A DNA stretch of 64,000 nucleotides, taken from Flavobacterium kayseriense (GTDB lineage Bacteria; Bacteroidota; Bacteroidia; Flavobacteriales; Flavobacteriaceae). The notes beneath the pieces are model-generated. The model did not search any database and was not told the DNA's origin. It was given only the letters and a program-made list of their open reading frames with translations. The stretch is from contig NZ_JACRUI010000002.1 of the NCBI RefSeq assembly GCF_014305095.1, forward strand, positions 186,001 through 250,000, read 5' to 3'. The translations under genes and the position numbers were made by a program. This document shows positions 1 through 11,263 of this stretch, one piece after another (position 1 is the stretch's first letter; every line of letters starts with the position of its first letter).

Positions 1-612
1 CATGATTTATTTTTGATTGCTGACGAGGTATATCGAGAATTCACATATGACGGAGACGTTCATTACTCTGTTATGAATATTCCTGGACTAGAAGAAAACG
101 CGATCATGATTGATTCGGTTTCAAAACGATATAGTATGTGTGGCGCACGAATTGGTTGTATTGTTTCAAAAAACAAACAATTGATGGCTACGGCAATGAA
201 ATTCGCACAAGCACGTTTGAGTCCTCCAACGTTTGCACAAGTAGCAGCAGAAGCAGCTCTAGACACACCACAAAGTTATTTTGACGAAGTAATCTCAGAA
301 TACAGAGAACGCAGAGACACACTGATAGCTGAGTTGAATAAAATCGAAGGTGTGAAAGTAGCGAATCCAAAAGGTGCTTTTTATTGTATTGCAGAACTAC
401 CTATTGACAACGCTGATCATTTTGCGCAATGGTTATTAGAAAGTTATGATTTTGAAGGTGAAACTGTTATGGTAGCACCAGCAGCCGGTTTTTATTCGAC
501 ACCAGGAGTAGGACTTAATCAAGTACGAATAGCTTATGTTTTGAAAAAAGAAGATTTAATTAAAGCGGTGCAAATTTTAAAAGAAGCAATTAGCGTATAC
601 AACGCTAAATAA
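1..612 (+). CDS. PLP-dependent aminotransferase class I/II, C-terminal part (5' end outside window)
   Basis: The reading frame is open from base 1, so this is the C-terminal ~203 residues of a longer protein. It matches fold-type I aminotransferases of the aspartate aminotransferase group, which move an amino group between an amino acid and a 2-oxo acid through pyridoxal phosphate. Visible marks are IADEVYREF (the Asp and Tyr that contact the cofactor) and SVSKRYSMCGARIG, which holds the Schiff-base lysine. VRIAYVL near the end is the usual substrate-carboxylate arginine region. It stands alone, followed by a strong terminator at 664-704. Substrate preference (aspartate, tyrosine or another) cannot be read from this part. 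Confidence 0.88.
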   Translation, partial: HDLFLIADEVYREFTYDGDVHYSVMNIPGLEENAIMIDSVSKRYSMCGARIGCIVSKNKQLMATAMKFAQARLSPPTFAQVAAEAALDTPQSYFDEVISEYRERRDTLIAELNKIEGVKVANPKGAFYCIAELPIDNADHFAQWLLESYDFEGETVMVAPAAGFYSTPGVGLNQVRIAYVLKKEDLIKAVQILKEAISVYNAK

Positions 613-663
613 CATAATAGTTATACAATTATTTATCACTTGATAGTGACAAAATGAAACTTG

Positions 664-704
664 ATAAGGCAGTAACGAATAATGTGTTACTGCCTTATTT
701 TTTT
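664..704 (+). terminator. Rho-independent terminator after the aminotransferase
   Basis: An 11-bp stem (AAGGCAGTAAC / GTTACTGCCTT) with a 9-nt loop is followed by a run of T. It closes the aminotransferase unit before folE. Confidence 0.85.
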
Positions 705-843
705 ACGCATGTGACAAATAAAACCAGCATTTAATTAGTGGCATTAAAAGAGATGATTAATTAATAAAACCTTTAGAAAATGTTTAGCTTTTATTAATTA
801 TCTTTACGCCCTAAAAATATACACTCAATAATAGTAGCTTTTA

Positions 844-1515
844 ATGATAAATAAGGACGAATTACAAGATGAAATGGGTGACAACCACATAGCATCTAGT
901 GCAAATAACCCAGTAAGAGAAGATGCATTTGACATTACTGATGATGAAAAAATTGAAAAAATAAAAAAAGACGTTGAAAACATCCTTTTGACGTTGGGAA
1001 TGGATTTAAATGACGATAGCATGAAAGGCACACCCAATCGTGTCGCAAAAATGTTTGTAAAAGAAATTTTTGGAGGTTTAAATCCTGAGAAAAAACCAAA
1101 GGCTTCTACATTTGAAAATAATTACAAGTATGGAGAGATGTTAGTAGAAAAAAACATCACTTTATATTCTACTTGTGAACACCACCTTTTACCTATTATA
1201 GGAAGAGCGCATGTTGCTTACATATCTAACGGAAGAGTTATTGGTCTTTCTAAGATGAATCGTATCGTAGAATATTACTCTAAAAGGCCTCAAGTTCAAG
1301 AACGTTTAACCATGCAAATAGTTCAAGAACTACAAAGAGCCTTAGGAACTGAAGATGTTGCTTGTGTTATCGATGCAAAACATCTTTGTGTGAATTCAAG
1401 AGGAATTAGTGATATAGAAAGTAGCACAGTAACCTCTGAGTTTGGTGGTAAGTTTAAAGAACCACAAGCTCGTAGAGAATTTTTGGACTATATTAAATTA
1501 GATACAAAATTCTAG
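844..1515 (+). CDS. folE: GTP cyclohydrolase I
   Basis: FolE converts GTP to 7,8-dihydroneopterin triphosphate, the first step of folate (and tetrahydrobiopterin or queuosine precursor) synthesis, in the cytoplasm. The 223-residue protein carries the family core STCEHHLLPIIG, giving the Cys and His zinc ligands, and GLSKMNRIVEYYSKRPQVQERL-type sequence (read here in two parts, GLSKMNRIVEYY and KRPQVQERLT). A second zinc cysteine lies in DAKHLCVNSRG. The N-terminal ~35 residues are acidic and poorly conserved, and an internal ATG at 874 is a possible alternative start. It lies between a terminator and a structured repeat that precedes cysS. A TATCTTTA box at 799-806 is a plausible promoter. 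Confidence 0.95.
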   Translation: MINKDELQDEMGDNHIASSANNPVREDAFDITDDEKIEKIKKDVENILLTLGMDLNDDSMKGTPNRVAKMFVKEIFGGLNPEKKPKASTFENNYKYGEMLVEKNITLYSTCEHHLLPIIGRAHVAYISNGRVIGLSKMNRIVEYYSKRPQVQERLTMQIVQELQRALGTEDVACVIDAKHLCVNSRGISDIESSTVTSEFGGKFKEPQARREFLDYIKLDTKF

Positions 1516-1550
1516 ATTAAGCACATTATTTGATTAATTTCATAATTGCC

Positions 1551-1630
1551 TAGCCCTGATTGAAGTGAAAATCCTTTTTATTTTTTCTGTAAAAATAAAA
1601 AGATTGCAGCGAAAAGCAGGATTAGCTCCT
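1551..1630 (+). repeat. Structured repeat element, copy 1 (upstream of cysS)
   Basis: The copy begins TAGCCCTGAT and ends AGCAGGATTAGCTCCT. Between them lies a long self-complementary arm (AATCCTTTTTATTTTT pairing with AAAAATAAAAAGATT, one bulged C). CCTG near the left end can pair with CAGG near the right end. The same ends occur at 53684-53830 (minus strand) and 62431-62538. It fills the folE-cysS gap and stops 11 bases before the cysS ATG, so it would lie in the cysS leader if transcribed. I recall similar elements between genes in other Flavobacterium genomes. It may correspond to an Rfam candidate such as Flavo-1, but I cannot confirm that. Confidence 0.7.
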
Positions 1631-1641
1631 AAAACACAAAC

Positions 1642-3120
1642 ATGTCTTTATACAAAAGTCAAATTCTAAAAATATACAATTCTCTCTCAGGAGAGAAAGA
1701 AACATTTGTGCCCATTAACGAAGGAAACATTGGTATGTATGTTTGCGGACCTACCGTTTACAGTAATGTGCATTTAGGAAACGTGAGAACCTTTATGTCA
1801 TTTGATGTCATATTTCGATACCTTTTACATTTAGAATACAAAGTGCGCTATGTACGAAATATTACTGATGTTGGTCATATCGTAGATGATGCAGAAGATG
1901 GAGAAGATAAAATAGCAAAAAAAGCACGTTTAGAGCAGTTAGAACCTATGGAGGTAGTGCAACGCTACACTATAGATTTTCATGACATTTTGAAAGCTTT
2001 TAATTTTTTACCTCCAAGTATTGAACCCACTGCAACTGGTCACATTATTGAGCAAATTGAGATTATTAAAAAAATAATTGACTCAGGAATTGGATATGAA
2101 GCCAATGGGTCTGTGTATTTTGATGTTGTAAAATTCAACAAAACTAATCATTACGGGCGTTTAAGCGGTCGTAACATTGAAGATATGTTGGCCAATACGC
2201 GCGATCTTGACGGTCAAACAGACAAGAGAAATCCACAAGATTTTGCTTTATGGAAAAAAGCCGAACCACAGCACATTATGCGCTGGCCTTCACCATGGAG
2301 TGACGGTTTTCCAGGATGGCACTTAGAGTGTACTGCTATGAGCACAAAATATTTAGGGAATCATTTTGATATTCATGGCGGTGGTATGGACTTAAAGTTC
2401 CCACACCATGAGTGCGAAATTGCACAAAATGAAGCCTGTACAGGACAAACTCCTGTAAATTATTGGATGCACGCTAATATGCTTACTCTAAACGGTAAAA
2501 AAATGGCAAAATCTACTGGAAATAATATTTTACCTGGAGAGATTTTAACAGGTAAAAATAATATATTAAGCAAAGCATTCTCAGCATCAGTTGCTCGATT
2601 TTTTATGCTACAAGCGCACTATAGAAGTATCCTAGATTTTTCTGATGATGCAATTGTAGCAGCAGAGAAAGGATACAAACGCTTAATGGAAGCCTTAGAA
2701 ACACTAAAAGATTTAAATAGTAGTTCTACTAGTTCATTAGCAATAGAAGCATGGAAACAATCTTGCTACGATGCCATGAATGATGATTTTAATTCACCTA
2801 TTTTAATTGCTAATTTATTTGAAGGAGTACGTTACATCAATTTGATCAACGATGAGAAAGAAACCTTAAATGCAGTTGATTTAGCTACTTTATCAGCTAC
2901 GATGCAGGCTTTTGTATTTGATGTTTTAGGATTAGAGGATGAAAAGGTTGCTGATAGTAGTTCTGACAAATTAGAAGGTACGGTAAACATGCTTATTGGT
3001 ATGCGTAACCAAGCTAGAGCTGATAAAAACTTTGCTTTGTCTGACCAAATTAGAGACCAACTTATCACTTTAGGTATTCAATTGAAAGATGGTAAAGAAG
3101 GAACAACTTTTACAGTATAA
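1642..3120 (+). CDS. cysS: Cysteinyl-tRNA synthetase
   Basis: This class I aminoacyl-tRNA synthetase charges tRNA-Cys. The 492-residue length is normal. [16 protein letters not shown] (about residues 32-47) holds the first zinc cysteine and the HIGH-type motif [13 protein letters not shown] and [11 protein letters not shown] supply the remaining zinc ligands, and KKMAKSTGN is the KMSKS loop. The C-terminal part (DALR-like and a short Cys-tRNA-specific tail) is present. It starts just after structured repeat copy 1 and is followed 21 bases later by yidD, so the two are probably cotranscribed. Confidence 0.97.
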   Translation: MSLYKSQILKIYNSLSGEKETFVPINEGNIGMYVCGPTVYSNVHLGNVRTFMSFDVIFRYLLHLEYKVRYVRNITDVGHIVDDAEDGEDKIAKKARLEQLEPMEVVQRYTIDFHDILKAFNFLPPSIEPTATGHIIEQIEIIKKIIDSGIGYEANGSVYFDVVKFNKTNHYGRLSGRNIEDMLANTRDLDGQTDKRNPQDFALWKKAEPQHIMRWPSPWSDGFPGWHLECTAMSTKYLGNHFDIHGGGMDLKFPHHECEIAQNEACTGQTPVNYWMHANMLTLNGKKMAKSTGNNILPGEILTGKNNILSKAFSASVARFFMLQAHYRSILDFSDDAIVAAEKGYKRLMEALETLKDLNSSSTSSLAIEAWKQSCYDAMNDDFNSPILIANLFEGVRYINLINDEKETLNAVDLATLSATMQAFVFDVLGLEDEKVADSSSDKLEGTVNMLIGMRNQARADKNFALSDQIRDQLITLGIQLKDGKEGTTFTV

Positions 3121-3141
3121 AATTCCTTTAATTCACAAACA

Positions 3142-3393
3142 ATGCTAAAAAAGATTCTCATATTTCCGTTTTTGGTAGTTGTTCGTTTTTATCAAATTGT
3201 GATATCACCTTTAACACCAGCCTCTTGTAGATTTGAGCCAACATGCTCCACCTATATGATTGATGCTTTGAAGGTTCATGGCTTATTCTATGGCACATTT
3301 CTAGGCTTAAAAAGAATCGTAAGCTGTAATCCTTGGGGGCCAAAGGGATATGATCCTGTTCCCTTGAAACAATGCAAGCACAAACAATCCTAA
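3142..3393 (+). CDS. yidD: Membrane protein insertion efficiency factor
   Basis: YidD is a small inner-membrane-associated protein that helps YidC-dependent membrane protein insertion. The 83-residue product has an amphipathic or hydrophobic N-terminus ([13 protein letters not shown]). It also has the diagnostic cysteine-containing block [20 protein letters not shown] and [13 protein letters not shown] near the end. It usually neighbours rpmH, rnpA and yidC, but here it sits 21 bases after cysS and upstream of lgt, another envelope-assembly gene. The family assignment rests on the cysteine motif and is secure. Confidence 0.94.
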   Translation: MLKKILIFPFLVVVRFYQIVISPLTPASCRFEPTCSTYMIDALKVHGLFYGTFLGLKRIVSCNPWGPKGYDPVPLKQCKHKQS

Positions 3394-3487
3394 ACAAGAA
3401 TTGAGCAAGTAAATAACCTTACACTTTACTTATATTTTACATTTTTAAAACTTGCAAAAGATGTATTTTTACTAAAAATAAAAAATA

Positions 3488-4438
3488 ATGACACACGCTT
3501 TAAATATAGTATGGAACCCATCAGAAGGAATTGATCTAGGTTTTTTTATGATTCGTTTCTACAGCCTAATGTTTGTAGTTGCCTTTGGCTTGGGATGGTA
3601 CATCATGAAAAATATTTTTGAACGAGAGGGCGAATCAATAGAGAAGCTAGATTCACTTTTTATTTGGACCGTTCTAGCTACTTTAATGGGAGCGCGTTTA
3701 GGCCACGTATTTTTTTACGATTGGGAATATTTTAGAAATCACCCTATTGAAATACTTTTACCCATTAGAGAAGATGTAAATGGTGTTTTATTTGGATTTA
3801 TTTCGGGCTGGGAATTCACCGGTTTTCAAGGTCTTGCTAGTCATGGTGCTGCCATTTCTATTATTGTGGCAATGTACTATTTTAGCAAAAAAGTATTAAA
3901 AAGACCATTATTATGGATACTTGACCGCGTAGTAATCGCAGTTGCAAGTGGCGCTATTTTCGTTAGATTAGGTAATTTCTTTAACTCTGAGATAATCGGT
4001 AAGGAAACTACCTCTGCTTTTGGAATACGGTTTCTTCGTGATCAATTTACACCAAATGATGCCGTGAATGCCACTCAAATAGCAAATCCAACTGAAGCTT
4101 ACAAAGCGATAGCGACGGATCCTCAATTTGCAAACCTATTGGCTCAAGTTCCTGTAAAGCATCCTACCCAATTGTATGAAGCAATATCCTATGTATTTGT
4201 ATTTGCCATTTTGTTTTTTCTCTATTGGAAAAGAGAAACAAGACTTAAATCTGGTTACCTATTTGGACTATTCTTAGTATTGTTATTCTCTGTACGAATG
4301 GTAGTTGAATCCGTAAAGGAAAGCCAAGGAGGCATTGAAAGTGCATTAGGGCTTCTTTCAACTGGACAGTGGCTTAGCATCCCATTTATTTTAATTGGCT
4401 TTTATTTTATATTCACAGCAAAAAAGCAGCAACAATAA
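3488..4438 (+). CDS. lgt: Prolipoprotein diacylglyceryl transferase
   Basis: Lgt moves a diacylglyceryl group from phosphatidylglycerol to the lipobox cysteine of prolipoproteins in the inner membrane. Several gene products in this window (16625, 50175, 51694, 55549 starts) have lipoboxes and would be substrates. The 316-residue protein has about seven hydrophobic segments. It carries the family marks GARLGHVFFYDW, GLASHGAA (the catalytic His region), IFVRLGNFFNSEI and KHPTQLYEAISY. An insertion around residues 180-215 (NATQIANPTEAYK...) lengthens the periplasmic loop. A strong terminator follows at 4471-4504. Confidence 0.96.
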   Translation: MTHALNIVWNPSEGIDLGFFMIRFYSLMFVVAFGLGWYIMKNIFEREGESIEKLDSLFIWTVLATLMGARLGHVFFYDWEYFRNHPIEILLPIREDVNGVLFGFISGWEFTGFQGLASHGAAISIIVAMYYFSKKVLKRPLLWILDRVVIAVASGAIFVRLGNFFNSEIIGKETTSAFGIRFLRDQFTPNDAVNATQIANPTEAYKAIATDPQFANLLAQVPVKHPTQLYEAISYVFVFAILFFLYWKRETRLKSGYLFGLFLVLLFSVRMVVESVKESQGGIESALGLLSTGQWLSIPFILIGFYFIFTAKKQQQ

Positions 4439-4470
4439 CTAAACAATAACTAAACAGTAATAGATTAAAC

Positions 4471-4504
4471 AAAAAAAAGCTTCTCAGTGAGAAGCTTTTT
4501 TTTG
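4471..4504 (+). terminator. Rho-independent terminator after lgt
   Basis: A perfect stem AAGCTTCTCA / TGAGAAGCTT is flanked by A on the left and an eight-T run on the right. It ends the cysS-yidD-lgt unit. Confidence 0.88.
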
Positions 4505-4846
4505 TTTATTGAAATTATCCAATGTAAAGAAGTATACTTATTACAACCCATTTAGATACAATGTAAGCCATAAAAACAACTGTACTATAATTATGGTGTA
4601 CATGTTCATAATCAACGCTCAAATGATGGAAATCAATTTAGAATACGTTAGGATCGATGAGCTAGATCAAAACTGCCAAACCGTAACTTCATCAGTTCCT
4701 AATAGAAGAAGACTCTATTAGGTGTTAAAAAATGAATGGAATAAAAAGTATAGAGGTATTTCGAAAAACTAAGAACACAAACACTAATTAATAATTTGAT
4801 TATAGGATGCAGCCTTGTTAAAAGCATTCATGAAAATATAGTAAGC
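4505..4846. other. Intergenic stretch with no convincing gene
   Basis: The only reading frame of note (4509-4721, 70 codons from TTG) has no recognisable family, no good start and lysine/asparagine-rich low-information sequence, so I do not call it. A small perfect hairpin CCTAATAG-9 nt-CTATTAGG sits at 4698-4722. I see no tRNA or known riboswitch pattern. Confidence 0.5.
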
Positions 4847-4883
4847 AAAAAAAAGGGTCCAATTAAATTGGACCCTTTTTTTA
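4847..4883. terminator. Bidirectional terminator downstream of secDF
   Basis: The stem AAAGGGTCCAATT / AATTGGACCCTTT is flanked by A on the left and T on the right, so it can terminate in both directions. Its main job is probably to end secDF on the minus strand, 23 bases past the stop. Confidence 0.87.
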
Positions 4884-4905
4884 TAGTGTAATCTTGAATT
4901 AATTA

Positions 4906-7881
4906 TTAACCTTCTTGGTGTTGTCTTTCGATCAATTCCTTATCCGATGCAGAGATAGTATCAACTAAAACTGGCGTCGCAATAAACAATGAAGAATAAG
5001 TTCCAACCACGATACCTACTAACATTGCAAAGATAAATCCTCTAATTGATTCTCCCCCAAAGATGAACATAATCAATAACACCAAAATCATTGTTAATGA
5101 TGTATTGATCGTTCTTGACATTGTAGAGTTGATAGATTTATTTACGATCTCACCAAAATTACCTTTTACCTTACCATCTAGGAATTCACGAACCCTATCA
5201 AATACGATCACGGTATCATTCATTGAGTACCCAATAACTGTAAGTATAGCCGCAATGAAATGTTGGTCTATTTCCATACCAAAAGGCATAAATTTATAAC
5301 ACAACGAGTATATCCCTAAAACAAAAACAACATCATGCGCTACAGCAGCGATTGCTCCTAAACCATATTGCCATTTTCTAAAACTAATAATTAAGTATAA
5401 AAATACAATAAGTAGTGATCCAAGTACAGCCCAATAAGCATTAGTTTTAATGTCTTCAGCAACTGTAGGTCCAACTTTAGAAGCTTGTACGATACCAAAC
5501 TTCTTACCTTCATAAGAATTAACAAATTTATCATAAGTTAAATCTTGACTGTAGTAAGACTTTAAAGATTCAAACAATAATTTATTTACTTCTTCGTCAG
5601 CCTCAGTTCCACTCTCTTGCACTTTGTATTTAGTTGTAATCTTTAATTGATTGTCGTTACCAAAGATTTTAACCTCAGCACTTCCATCAAAAACGTCTGC
5701 AAGTTGTTTTTTAACAACTTCTGTTTCAACTGGTTTTTCAAAACGTACTTGAAAAGTTCTACCTCCAACAAAATCTACTCCTTGATCTAATCCATTCGTA
5801 AACAAAGAAACTACGCTAACAATAATAACTATCGCAGAAAAAACATAGGCTCCTTTCTTCACTTTCAAGAAATCAAAATTGAAGTTCGTAAAGAAGTTTT
5901 TAGAAAAATTAGTAACGAAAGATAAATTAACTCCTTTAGCAATATCCTTATCAATAAAAATTCTAGCGATAAAAATAGAAGTAAATAATGAGGTAATAAT
6001 ACCAATTAATAATGTTGTAGCGAAACCTTTAATTGGTCCTGAACCAAAAATAAATAAAACTGCACCAATTAAAATATGCGTTACGTTTGCATCTACAATA
6101 GAACGCATTGCTCCAGTCCAGCTATAAGAGATTTTCACCGCTTCATCTAGCGATTTCCCTGCTCTTAACTCTTCCTTAGCTCTTTCATAAATAATGATGT
6201 TTGCATCTACCGCGGTACCCATTGTTAAAACGATACCAGCAATACCAGGTAATGTAAGTACAGCACCTAAGCTAGCTAAAATTCCGAATAAGAAAAGTAA
6301 GTTAACTGCTAATGCAATATTTGCATACCAACCTGCTTTACCGTAATAAACAAGCATCCAAAGTGATACTAATAGTAATCCAACGATTGCAGATGTAGTT
6401 CCATTATCAATAGCTTCTTGTCCAAGAGATGGACCTACAACTTCTGATTGTACAATATCTGCCGAAGCAGGAAGTTTTCCAGCTCTTAATACGTTTGCTA
6501 AATCTTTAGTTTCTGTTACATCAAAGTTACCTGAGATTTCCGATCTTCCACCAGCAATTGGCCCACTAGAAACTCCAGGAGCACTGTATACAATATTATC
6601 AAGGACAATTGCTATATTACTTTTTTGAGTGTAAGCTCTTCCTGTTAATTCTTCCCAAGATTTTGCACCTTGACCATTCATTTGCATTGACACTGCAGGC
6701 TTACCTAATTGGTCAAATGAATCACTTGCGTCAGTAACAACACCACCACTCATAGCAGCAACATTATCTCTATTTCCTTTTAATGCATATAGTTCTACTG
6801 CATCAATATCTTTATCTTTAGCGTCTTTGATAATTGTAGGTTTACCCCATACAAATTTAACATAGCGTTGGTCTGCTCCTAATAAAATTTTGATATCAGC
6901 TCTTTTAAAGTAACCGTTTACAGTAGCAGTATCTTTTGGTGAAAAAAGTCCAAGAACTGGTCCTCCACCTTGAGCAATAATTTTGTCTAATAAAGGATTA
7001 TTCCCTTTTTGAGCAGTTGCAGTATCTTTAGCATCACTTAATAAAGCGCTTAAAGAATCCTTAGCTACTGCTGGCTTAGTTTCTACCTTACTAATTTCTG
7101 TTTTTTTCAATGACTCATTAGCAGCCATTAAGAAATTACCTATTTCCTCAATTTTGTATGTTTCCCAAAATTCTAATTGAGCTGTACTTTGTAATAATTT
7201 TTTGATTCTATCAACATCTTTCGCACCCGGAAGTTCAACAAGAATTTGACCAGACTCTCCTAGTTTTTGAATGTTTGGTTGTGTAACACCAAATTTATCG
7301 ATACGTTTTCTAAGTACTCCAAAAGCACTTTCAACTGATTCATCAACTTTTCTTTTAATAACTTTTTGAACCTGAGCATCTGTCATTTGAAAATCAACCC
7401 CACCTTCACCTTGTAAACTTCTGTTTGCAAAGATATCTGGAGAAGCTAATTTTACTGTTCCTTTTGAATTCGCTTCAAAAGCTTCAAAAAACTTATCAAT
7501 ATAAGGTTTGTTTCCTTGTAAATTCGCGGTAGCATCTGCTATCGATTTATTAAAAACAGGATTTTTAGAATTATTAGACAAACCTTTTAAAATGTCCTTA
7601 ACTGAAATTTGAAGTATAACATTTATACCTCCTTCTAAATCTAGGCCTTTATTAATTTGTTTGTCACTTACTTCATTAAAAGTAAAATCTGTAAAACCTA
7701 AGTTAAACACGCTCTCTTTTCCGATAGAGTCTAAATATTTAAGCTCTTTTTCTTGGTTTCCATCCGCAAAAGATTTTGCATCACTTTTTACTTTATTTGC
7801 CACGAAAGTGAACGAAAGTTGGTAAATACTTACCAATGCAAATAGAATTGCGAAGAATTTAATAAGTCCTTTATTCTGCAT
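4906..7881 (-). CDS. secDF: Protein translocase subunit SecDF (fused)
   Basis: SecD and SecF together use the proton gradient to pull exported proteins out of the SecYEG channel. Here they form one 991-residue polypeptide, as is usual in Bacteroidota. The SecD half starts with a membrane segment and has the D1-type motif GLDLEGGINVILQ, a large periplasmic region and the block GTAVDANIIIYERAKEE. The SecF half has GVDFVGGRTFQVRF and YSMNDTVIVFDRVREF. The SecD periplasmic domain contains a low-complexity insert around residues 265-310. It is a single-gene unit with a strong promoter (8006-8036), a ~120-base leader and a terminator at 4847-4883. Confidence 0.97.
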   Translation of the reverse strand: MQNKGLIKFFAILFALVSIYQLSFTFVANKVKSDAKSFADGNQEKELKYLDSIGKESVFNLGFTDFTFNEVSDKQINKGLDLEGGINVILQISVKDILKGLSNNSKNPVFNKSIADATANLQGNKPYIDKFFEAFEANSKGTVKLASPDIFANRSLQGEGGVDFQMTDAQVQKVIKRKVDESVESAFGVLRKRIDKFGVTQPNIQKLGESGQILVELPGAKDVDRIKKLLQSTAQLEFWETYKIEEIGNFLMAANESLKKTEISKVETKPAVAKDSLSALLSDAKDTATAQKGNNPLLDKIIAQGGGPVLGLFSPKDTATVNGYFKRADIKILLGADQRYVKFVWGKPTIIKDAKDKDIDAVELYALKGNRDNVAAMSGGVVTDASDSFDQLGKPAVSMQMNGQGAKSWEELTGRAYTQKSNIAIVLDNIVYSAPGVSSGPIAGGRSEISGNFDVTETKDLANVLRAGKLPASADIVQSEVVGPSLGQEAIDNGTTSAIVGLLLVSLWMLVYYGKAGWYANIALAVNLLFLFGILASLGAVLTLPGIAGIVLTMGTAVDANIIIYERAKEELRAGKSLDEAVKISYSWTGAMRSIVDANVTHILIGAVLFIFGSGPIKGFATTLLIGIITSLFTSIFIARIFIDKDIAKGVNLSFVTNFSKNFFTNFNFDFLKVKKGAYVFSAIVIIVSVVSLFTNGLDQGVDFVGGRTFQVRFEKPVETEVVKKQLADVFDGSAEVKIFGNDNQLKITTKYKVQESGTEADEEVNKLLFESLKSYYSQDLTYDKFVNSYEGKKFGIVQASKVGPTVAEDIKTNAYWAVLGSLLIVFLYLIISFRKWQYGLGAIAAVAHDVVFVLGIYSLCYKFMPFGMEIDQHFIAAILTVIGYSMNDTVIVFDRVREFLDGKVKGNFGEIVNKSINSTMSRTINTSLTMILVLLIMFIFGGESIRGFIFAMLVGIVVGTYSSLFIATPVLVDTISASDKELIERQHQEG

Positions 7882-8000
7882 TATTACTAAAAATTAATTA
7901 TTTTTTATTATTTATGTTTGTTTCAAACCTTATAACACAAGCCTTCAGGCGACAATTATACAAAAAAAAGTCTCTCGAAGATTCCTATTATTTTTTTAAA
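7882..8000 (-). promoter_or_regulatory. Long secDF leader with hairpins and a T tract
   Basis: If transcription begins just after the TATATTTG box at 8006-8013, secDF has a leader of about 120 bases. On the minus strand the leader contains a weak stem (TCTT/GAGA) followed by eight T (7962-7969), then a GCC-TGAA-GGC hairpin (7941-7950). This could be an attenuator or only AT-rich sequence. The regulatory role is inferred. Confidence 0.3.
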
Positions 8001-8005
8001 CCGAG

Positions 8006-8036
8006 CAAATATATAATTAACGAAAAGATTAACCAA
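8006..8036 (-). promoter_or_regulatory. Bacteroidota-type promoter of secDF
   Basis: On the minus strand the sequence reads TTG, 20 bases, then TATATTTG. This is a full match to the Flavobacterium consensus TTG-N(17-23)-TAnnTTTG. Confidence 0.65.
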
Positions 8037-8056
8037 TTTATTTATTAATTAATCTC

Positions 8057-8084
8057 AAAAAAAAGACTGCAAAAGTGCAGTCTT
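8057..8084 (-). terminator. Terminator after mdh
   Basis: The hairpin GACTGCA / TGCAGTC has a short loop and is followed on the minus strand by eight T. It lies 21 bases past the mdh stop. Confidence 0.82.
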
Positions 8085-8105
8085 CTCCGTTATATTACAA
8101 ATAGT

Positions 8106-9041
8106 TTATTTTAAAATTGCATTAAGCGCATCATTCATTGAACGAACAGCAGTTGCACTTTTTGCAAAAAGAGCTTTTTCATCTTCGTTTAATTTGATAT
8201 CTACTATCTCTTCAACTCCATTTTTACCAATAATACATGGAACTCCAATACAAATATCCTCTTGACCATATTCTCCTTCAACAAAAACAGAACAAGCAAT
8301 CATTTTCTTTTGGTCGTTCAAAATACTATCGACTAAGTACGCAACCGACGCTCCAGGAGCATACCAAGCTGATGTCCCTAATAGACCAGTTAATGTTGCA
8401 CCACCTACCATAGTATCAGCCGCTACTTTTTGTAACGCCTCTTCTGATAGAAATTGAGAAACTGGTATACCATTATAAGACGCTAAACGAGTCAACGGAA
8501 TCATAGTCGTATCTCCATGACCACCAATCACCATAGCCGAAATATCATTAGCTGGCTTATCTAATGCCATTGATAAATAGGTTCTGAAACGAGAACTATC
8601 TAAAGCGCCTCCCATCCCTATAATTCTATTTTTAGGTAACCCAGTAGATTTCAACGCTAAATACGTCATCGTATCCATAGGATTAGAAACCACCACAATA
8701 ATAGCCTCTGGAGAATATTCTAAAACGCTTTGGGTTACTGTTTTTACAATACCCGCATTTATCCCAATCAACTCTTCACGAGTCATTCCAGGTTTTCTTG
8801 GAATTCCTGACGTAATCACGACTACATTACTATTTGCCGTTCTTGAATAGTCATTAGTAACACCCACCACTTTTGTATTAAAGCCTGTATTGGTTGCACA
8901 TTGCATTATATCTAAAGCTTTACCTTCAGCAAATCCTTCCTTTATATCTAATAGTACTACTTCACTAGCAATTCCTCTATAAGAAATAGTGTCTGCGCAA
9001 GTAGCTCCTACATTTCCTGCTCCTACAATAGTTACTTTCAT
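8106..9041 (-). CDS. mdh: Malate dehydrogenase (LDH-like, NAD-dependent)
   Basis: This enzyme oxidises malate to oxaloacetate with NAD+ in the TCA cycle. The 311-residue protein begins with the Rossmann motif VGAGNVGATCAD. It carries VVVVSNPMDTMTYLA, the active-site histidine in IGGHGDTTMIPL, and RKPGMTREEL (the mobile-loop arginines that bind the dicarboxylate). The overall pattern is that of the lactate dehydrogenase-like type 3 MDH common in Bacteroidota. It lies 85 bases downstream of gyrB on the same strand with no terminator between them, so some read-through from gyrB is possible. A terminator follows. Confidence 0.95.
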   Translation of the reverse strand: MKVTIVGAGNVGATCADTISYRGIASEVVLLDIKEGFAEGKALDIMQCATNTGFNTKVVGVTNDYSRTANSNVVVITSGIPRKPGMTREELIGINAGIVKTVTQSVLEYSPEAIIVVVSNPMDTMTYLALKSTGLPKNRIIGMGGALDSSRFRTYLSMALDKPANDISAMVIGGHGDTTMIPLTRLASYNGIPVSQFLSEEALQKVAADTMVGGATLTGLLGTSAWYAPGASVAYLVDSILNDQKKMIACSVFVEGEYGQEDICIGVPCIIGKNGVEEIVDIKLNEDEKALFAKSATAVRSMNDALNAILK

Positions 9042-9126
9042 AATTTTGAGTTTATTCGGTTATTAGTTAATTTGGTTATATTTATATTTTTGAGATTATA
9101 TCTAAAATTTAATCGTATTTATAATA

Positions 9127-11124
<1,998 letters not shown>

Positions 11125-11189
11125 CTAGATAACCGTTAAATTCCCCTTTTAAGGCCTTAAGTTATTAACATATTGTTGATTTATAGCAT

Positions 11190-11224
11190 AAAAAAAACGT
11201 TCTCAAACAAGAGAACGTTTTCTT
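11190..11224 (-). terminator. Terminator after the first asnB paralogue
   Basis: The perfect stem AACGTTCTC / GAGAACGTT is followed by T on the minus strand. The stem arms are nearly identical to those of the terminator at 13034-13073 after the other asnB gene. Confidence 0.85.
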
Positions 11225-11263
11225 TTTTATCAAAACTATATTTTTAACTATAATTACGCAAAA

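Noticed and set aside
4509..4721. 70-codon frame from TTG after lgt
   Set aside because: It has no recognisable family, a weak start and low-information AT-rich sequence, and it lies between two terminators.
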